Shown: positions 60,729-64,000 of the stretch, piece by piece
Position numbering within the stretch: position 1 is the first letter of the stretch
Layout of the letters: the number at the start of each line of letters is the position of its first letter
NCBI RefSeq assembly: GCF_900143675.1
Contig: NZ_FRFC01000001.1
Span: 124,001 to 188,000, forward strand
Direction: 5' to 3'
From: Candidatus Nitrosotalea sinensis
Lineage (GTDB): Archaea > Thermoproteota > Nitrososphaeria > Nitrososphaerales > Nitrosopumilaceae
DNA: 64,000 nt
Notes under the pieces: generated by a model
What the model was told of the DNA's origin: nothing
What the model saw: the letters and a program-made list of their open reading frames with translations, nothing else
Databases searched by the model: none
Made by a program: the position numbers and the translations under genes

Positions 60729-62297
60729 TTGAGTAGAACAAAGTTTCCAGTTAAATTGGAACAAAATGATGTTTTATATTTTCTTCATATACCAAAAACT
60801 GCCGGCACAACATTTACATCTGTTCTTGATAGTTTTTTTGATTATCAATCAATATTTCCTGAACAGGTATACCGAAAATTGATATTAGATCTTCCTGAGG
60901 ATTTTACAAAGTATAAGCTGATACGTGGTCATTTCGGTCACACAATATACAAAATAATTCCACAAAATATTCTTTATCTAACCATGTTACGTGATCCTAT
61001 ACAAAGAACAATCTCATACTATGATCACATGAAGCTTGCACCTACAACTAACAATTGGGTACATGAAAACTTTCTTTCAGAAATAGAAACTTCGGATTCT
61101 GCATTACAAGATCCCAAAAAAATTCCAGTGTTTACTAATTACCAAATTAGACACCTAGCTGTTGATTTAGACATAAGATCTATTGCACAATACTATAAAA
61201 TGAATAAAAGAGCTTTTTTCTTTGACACAGTAGAGGAATTTATACATCCAGATATTTCTGATGAGTTATTATTACAAACCGCCAAACAAAGACTCTTAGA
61301 ATTTTCATTTTTTGGATTAGTTGAAAGATTTGAGGAATCATTATTTTTGTTGTATTATACTTTTGGGTGGAAACCAATAAGATCTATTTGGAATTTAATG
61401 GTAGCACCACGTAAGACCAGCATGCACGACATAAGTGAACATACTATGAAAATAATCAAGGAATATACAAAGTTAGATTATGAATTATATGAATATGCTA
61501 AAGAATTGTTTGAACAGCGCCTTTTTCAAATGATGGATGATCTTAAAGAAAGATATTACAAGCCTAATCTAGATAAGTTATCATTTAGGGAAATGATGTA
61601 TGTGCTCTTAGAAAAACATTATGAGGAACACTTTGACTATCACTATGAAAACAGTACCAGTTCTATCAATTTTGATTTTAGTCAAAAAATGTTTGGAACC
61701 GGATGGTTTAGAAGAGAAATTAATGATGCGGCAAAAAAATTTTACAGATGGACCGGACCAACAACGATATCAACAATTGATTTACCTCTTTCTCCAGAAA
61801 GTGATCTCAGAATTCAATTACGTATTATCGGACAAGCGTCTATAGAAATTCGTGATAGTTTAAGACTTTTGATTAATGGAGTGTCAATGGAAAGTTTATT
61901 TCTGGTCCAAAATATCCATAATCCTATTTATCCTGATATCACACCATTAATTATAGAGACAATAGTGTCTAAGGAATCACTGAAAAATGATAAGAAATTT
62001 ACTCAGTTGACATTGATGATTAAAGATACACTAAATCTCCGATCCTTGAATCCTGGTTATGAAAATAGAGAGGTAGGAATTGCATTAGATAAGATCACTA
62101 TTATTCCCATCGTTTCAGCAGAATATGAAAAAAATGTTAAAGGTAGAATCTCAAGATATTATACAGAATACCTGAGACGAAAACCTGATTTTGAGGGTTT
62201 GGAATATTATTTTGCACAAATCATGAACGGAATAATCAAATTAGAAGATATGCCACAAATACTACAGGATTCATCAGAATTTCGAAATATTAGATAA
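60729..62297 (+). CDS. Sulfotransferase fused to a beta-sandwich and DUF4214-like module
   Basis: 522 residues from a TTG start. Residues 15-280 are a sulfotransferase: FLHIPKTAGTTF (5'-phosphosulfate loop, residues 19-30) and TMLRDPIQRTISYYDHM (3'-phosphate site, R88 and S96). Residues about 310-440 form a beta-sandwich with FGTGWFRRE and FYRWTGPTT, a pattern seen in glycan-acting proteins. The last 50 residues are DUF4214-like (YTEYLRRKPDFEGLEYYFAQ). It would move sulfate from PAPS to a glycan; cysC at 46639 can supply PAPS. Acceptor unknown. Confidence 0.82.
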   Translation: MSRTKFPVKLEQNDVLYFLHIPKTAGTTFTSVLDSFFDYQSIFPEQVYRKLILDLPEDFTKYKLIRGHFGHTIYKIIPQNILYLTMLRDPIQRTISYYDHMKLAPTTNNWVHENFLSEIETSDSALQDPKKIPVFTNYQIRHLAVDLDIRSIAQYYKMNKRAFFFDTVEEFIHPDISDELLLQTAKQRLLEFSFFGLVERFEESLFLLYYTFGWKPIRSIWNLMVAPRKTSMHDISEHTMKIIKEYTKLDYELYEYAKELFEQRLFQMMDDLKERYYKPNLDKLSFREMMYVLLEKHYEEHFDYHYENSTSSINFDFSQKMFGTGWFRREINDAAKKFYRWTGPTTISTIDLPLSPESDLRIQLRIIGQASIEIRDSLRLLINGVSMESLFLVQNIHNPIYPDITPLIIETIVSKESLKNDKKFTQLTLMIKDTLNLRSLNPGYENREVGIALDKITIIPIVSAEYEKNVKGRISRYYTEYLRRKPDFEGLEYYFAQIMNGIIKLEDMPQILQDSSEFRNIR

Positions 62298-62352
62298 TAA
62301 TTTTGTGCTATTCTGATAACCTTTTTACTAAATCTCAAAACACAAATGTGGA

Positions 62353-63348
62353 TTAACCTAGTTTCTTTGTAATAATGGATAACTCTATAGATTTTGGTAT
62401 CAAGTTTGCATCTATTTGATCATCAGTCAGGATTCGTTTTGCATTTAATTTCTTTTGTTCTTTAACAATATATTTTAAATTGGAAATATTCCATTTAATT
62501 GCTCTCAAAAACTGTATGATAAAGCCTTTTTGAGGTTTGAAAATATCATAAATTATAGCATCAATTAAAATTAAGAAAAATATAACTGGAAGTCTACGCA
62601 TTTGAGTTGACAGAGAATAATTCTTTTGACATAAATAGAGTCGATTTTTTATTATAAAATAAAATTTTCGTGGATTTATATCATAAAAAGAATGACCCAC
62701 ATCATGATAAGAAATGGCTTTTGAAACATGGCTTATTTTATAACCGAACATATTGATTTTCCACGATAGATCAACATCTTCATAATACAGAAATAACTTT
62801 GTATCAAGCCCAATTGACTCAAATAATTTTTTTCTTAAAATGAATGAAGAACCATCATTATAAAAAATTGGAAAGTTCTTTTCTAAATTCAGAGACTCAT
62901 ATAAAGACGAGCCACGTTGTATTACGGCACCATATTTATCCATCATACCTCCTGCACTTTGAAGAGAACCATCAGGAAGCAATACATTACCTGACGCCGA
63001 AACGATTTTGTCATCTTTAGAAAATGATTCAAGTAAAAAACTGCACCATTGGGGATCAAGATATACATCAGCATTCAGAATTGCAACATATTCTCCAGAT
63101 GATTTTGAAACACCTTGTATGATAGCTGTTGCAAAACCTTCATTAGTGTTATTTGAGATTAATTCAATTTTTTCATCAATATTACAAAATCGGCCAGCAA
63201 TTGACAAGGTATTGTCAATAGAATTATTATCCACTATAATGATCTCATGGAATTTATGAGATTGTGAAAGAATAGAATCCAGACATTTTTCAAGATATTT
63301 TTCACTGTTATAACTCACTACCACATAGGATACTTTTTCACATGACAT
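62353..63348 (-). CDS. GT2 glycosyltransferase (rhamnosyltransferase-like)
   Basis: 331 residues. GT-A motifs: VSYVVVSYNSEKYLEKCLDS, IIVDNNSIDNT, AILNADVYLDP with the DxD-type residue, and SGEYVAILNADVYLDPQWC region; later YYEDVDLSWKINMFGYK. Layout and the AGGMMDKYG segment resemble WbbL-like rhamnosyltransferases, and dTDP-rhamnose can be made from the rml genes in this window. A hydrophobic stretch (LPVIFFLILIDAIIYDIF) suggests membrane association. Donor is inferred. Confidence 0.82.
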   Translation of the reverse strand: MSCEKVSYVVVSYNSEKYLEKCLDSILSQSHKFHEIIIVDNNSIDNTLSIAGRFCNIDEKIELISNNTNEGFATAIIQGVSKSSGEYVAILNADVYLDPQWCSFLLESFSKDDKIVSASGNVLLPDGSLQSAGGMMDKYGAVIQRGSSLYESLNLEKNFPIFYNDGSSFILRKKLFESIGLDTKLFLYYEDVDLSWKINMFGYKISHVSKAISYHDVGHSFYDINPRKFYFIIKNRLYLCQKNYSLSTQMRRLPVIFFLILIDAIIYDIFKPQKGFIIQFLRAIKWNISNLKYIVKEQKKLNAKRILTDDQIDANLIPKSIELSIITKKLG

Positions 63349-63515
63349 ATCTTACTCTTATTTGTAAATGTCTTATTTACTCTTTTAACAAATTATCGAA
63401 TATACCTCTAAGACATTCATGCAAAATAGAGAATACTAATATGGAATTTGAAATTGAGAGCAATTGGTAGAACTATCTGGCCAATATTAGAACAAAACTT
63501 TGGAAAGGAAAATCT

Positions 63516-64000
63516 TTGATATATAATTTTGCAATATCAGATCTTAAAATAAGATATAGAAATTCCATATTAGGATTCTTTTGGACATTTTTAGAACCTT
63601 TGTTAATACTTGCAACGTTATACATCATATTTACCAATTTATTTAATTCCAAGATAGAACATTTCCCCCTATACATTCTTGTGGGAATAATAATGTGGAA
63701 TATGTTTGCAAGAGGTACTCAGACTGGATTAGGCAGTATTCTCACCAGAAGTAGCATACTAACACAGATTTATCTTCCTAGAGAAATTCCTTCACTAAGC
63801 TCCGCACTTACAGCATTATTCATGTTTTGTTTTGAAATGATGGCATTTGCTGTTTTCCTCATAGCGTTTCAATTCATTCCACCAATAACTGCTCTTCTTC
63901 TTCCATTCGTAGTATGTCTTGAATTTATTTTAATTGTGGGCATATCTCTTCCTCTCTCTGTTTTGAATGTACGCTATAGAGACATACAATTTATTTGGAC
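63516..64000 (+). CDS. ABC-2 type polysaccharide exporter permease (Wzm/TagG-like), right part missing
   Basis: Translated by hand; 161 codons are visible and the frame runs off the window. The TTG at 63516 is the best start I see; the frame is open upstream only to a TAG at about 63469. Features: ISDLKIRYRNSILGFFWTFL near the start, typical of Wzm/TagG permeases, and at least three membrane helices, then VLNVRYRDIQFIW. Such permeases with a Wzt ATPase export finished lipid-linked glycans. The ATPase gene should follow beyond the edge. Confidence 0.75.
   Translation, partial: MIYNFAISDLKIRYRNSILGFFWTFLEPLLILATLYIIFTNLFNSKIEHFPLYILVGIIMWNMFARGTQTGLGSILTRSSILTQIYLPREIPSLSSALTALFMFCFEMMAFAVFLIAFQFIPPITALLLPFVVCLEFILIVGISLPLSVLNVRYRDIQFIW

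Overview
The window looks like a chromosome segment of an ammonia-oxidizing archaeon of the Nitrososphaerota (Thaumarchaeota), most like the marine/freshwater Nitrosopumilus-type lineage. This is inferred from gene content and no database search was run. The markers are: a 4-hydroxybutyryl-CoA dehydratase next to an ADP-forming acyl-CoA synthetase (hydroxypropionate/hydroxybutyrate carbon fixation); a giant S-layer protein; an aa3-type oxidase with double-cupredoxin partners; a tetraether-lipid radical SAM enzyme; Pelota; archaeal (Ser-His) signal peptidase; an intron-containing tRNA-Lys; many TATA-type leaderless promoters; and frequent TTG/GTG starts.

Region 1 (1-23.4 kb) is mostly housekeeping. 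It holds a Tes-like radical SAM enzyme cut by the left edge, TrmB- and DtxR-type regulators, YjbQ, Pelota, CutA, a site-2 protease, a dihydroorotase-like amidohydrolase, tRNA-Ala(CGC), a six-repeat NHL propeller protein with a C-terminal VPEFP sorting-type tail, three zinc-ribbon proteins, thioredoxin, a DEAD-box helicase and signal peptidase. The carbon-fixation pair follows, then an RNase HI-like protein, a small HTH/membrane operon, a radical SAM enzyme, tRNA-Val(UAC), a MurG-like glycosyltransferase and aspartate kinase.

Region 2 (23.4-35.7 kb) carries several very small basic or cysteine-rich proteins, a branched-chain aminotransferase, an MBL-fold hydrolase, an archaeosortase-type protein, a second secreted NHL protein with two tryptophan-rich repeats, an intron-containing tRNA-Lys, and a minus-strand respiratory operon. 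In that operon CoxII appears divided into a membrane ORF and a CuA ORF, followed by CoxI, a double cupredoxin and a CtaA-like protein.

Region 3 (35.8-64 kb) is the cell surface. The 1778-residue S-layer protein is followed by a long glycan locus: polyprenyl-phosphate-type GT2 enzymes, a GalE-like epimerase, a complete dTDP-L-rhamnose set (rmlA, B, C, D), an APS kinase, an RfbH/ColD-like PLP enzyme with His in place of the catalytic Lys, a GDP-fucose-synthase/ColC-like enzyme, a GDP-mannose-hydrolase-like Nudix protein, GT-C, GT4 and GT2 glycosyltransferases, a methyltransferase and a sulfotransferase that share a DUF4214-like module, and the start of an ABC-2 exporter. The stretch from about 54 kb is visibly more A+T-rich than the core genes. 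Together the genes suggest a rhamnose- and possibly 3,6-dideoxyhexose-containing, sulfated surface glycan. A RelE/AbrB toxin-antitoxin pair, a universal stress protein and an L-2-hydroxyglutarate-oxidase-like enzyme sit within this region. I see no insertion sequence, CRISPR array or rRNA gene.
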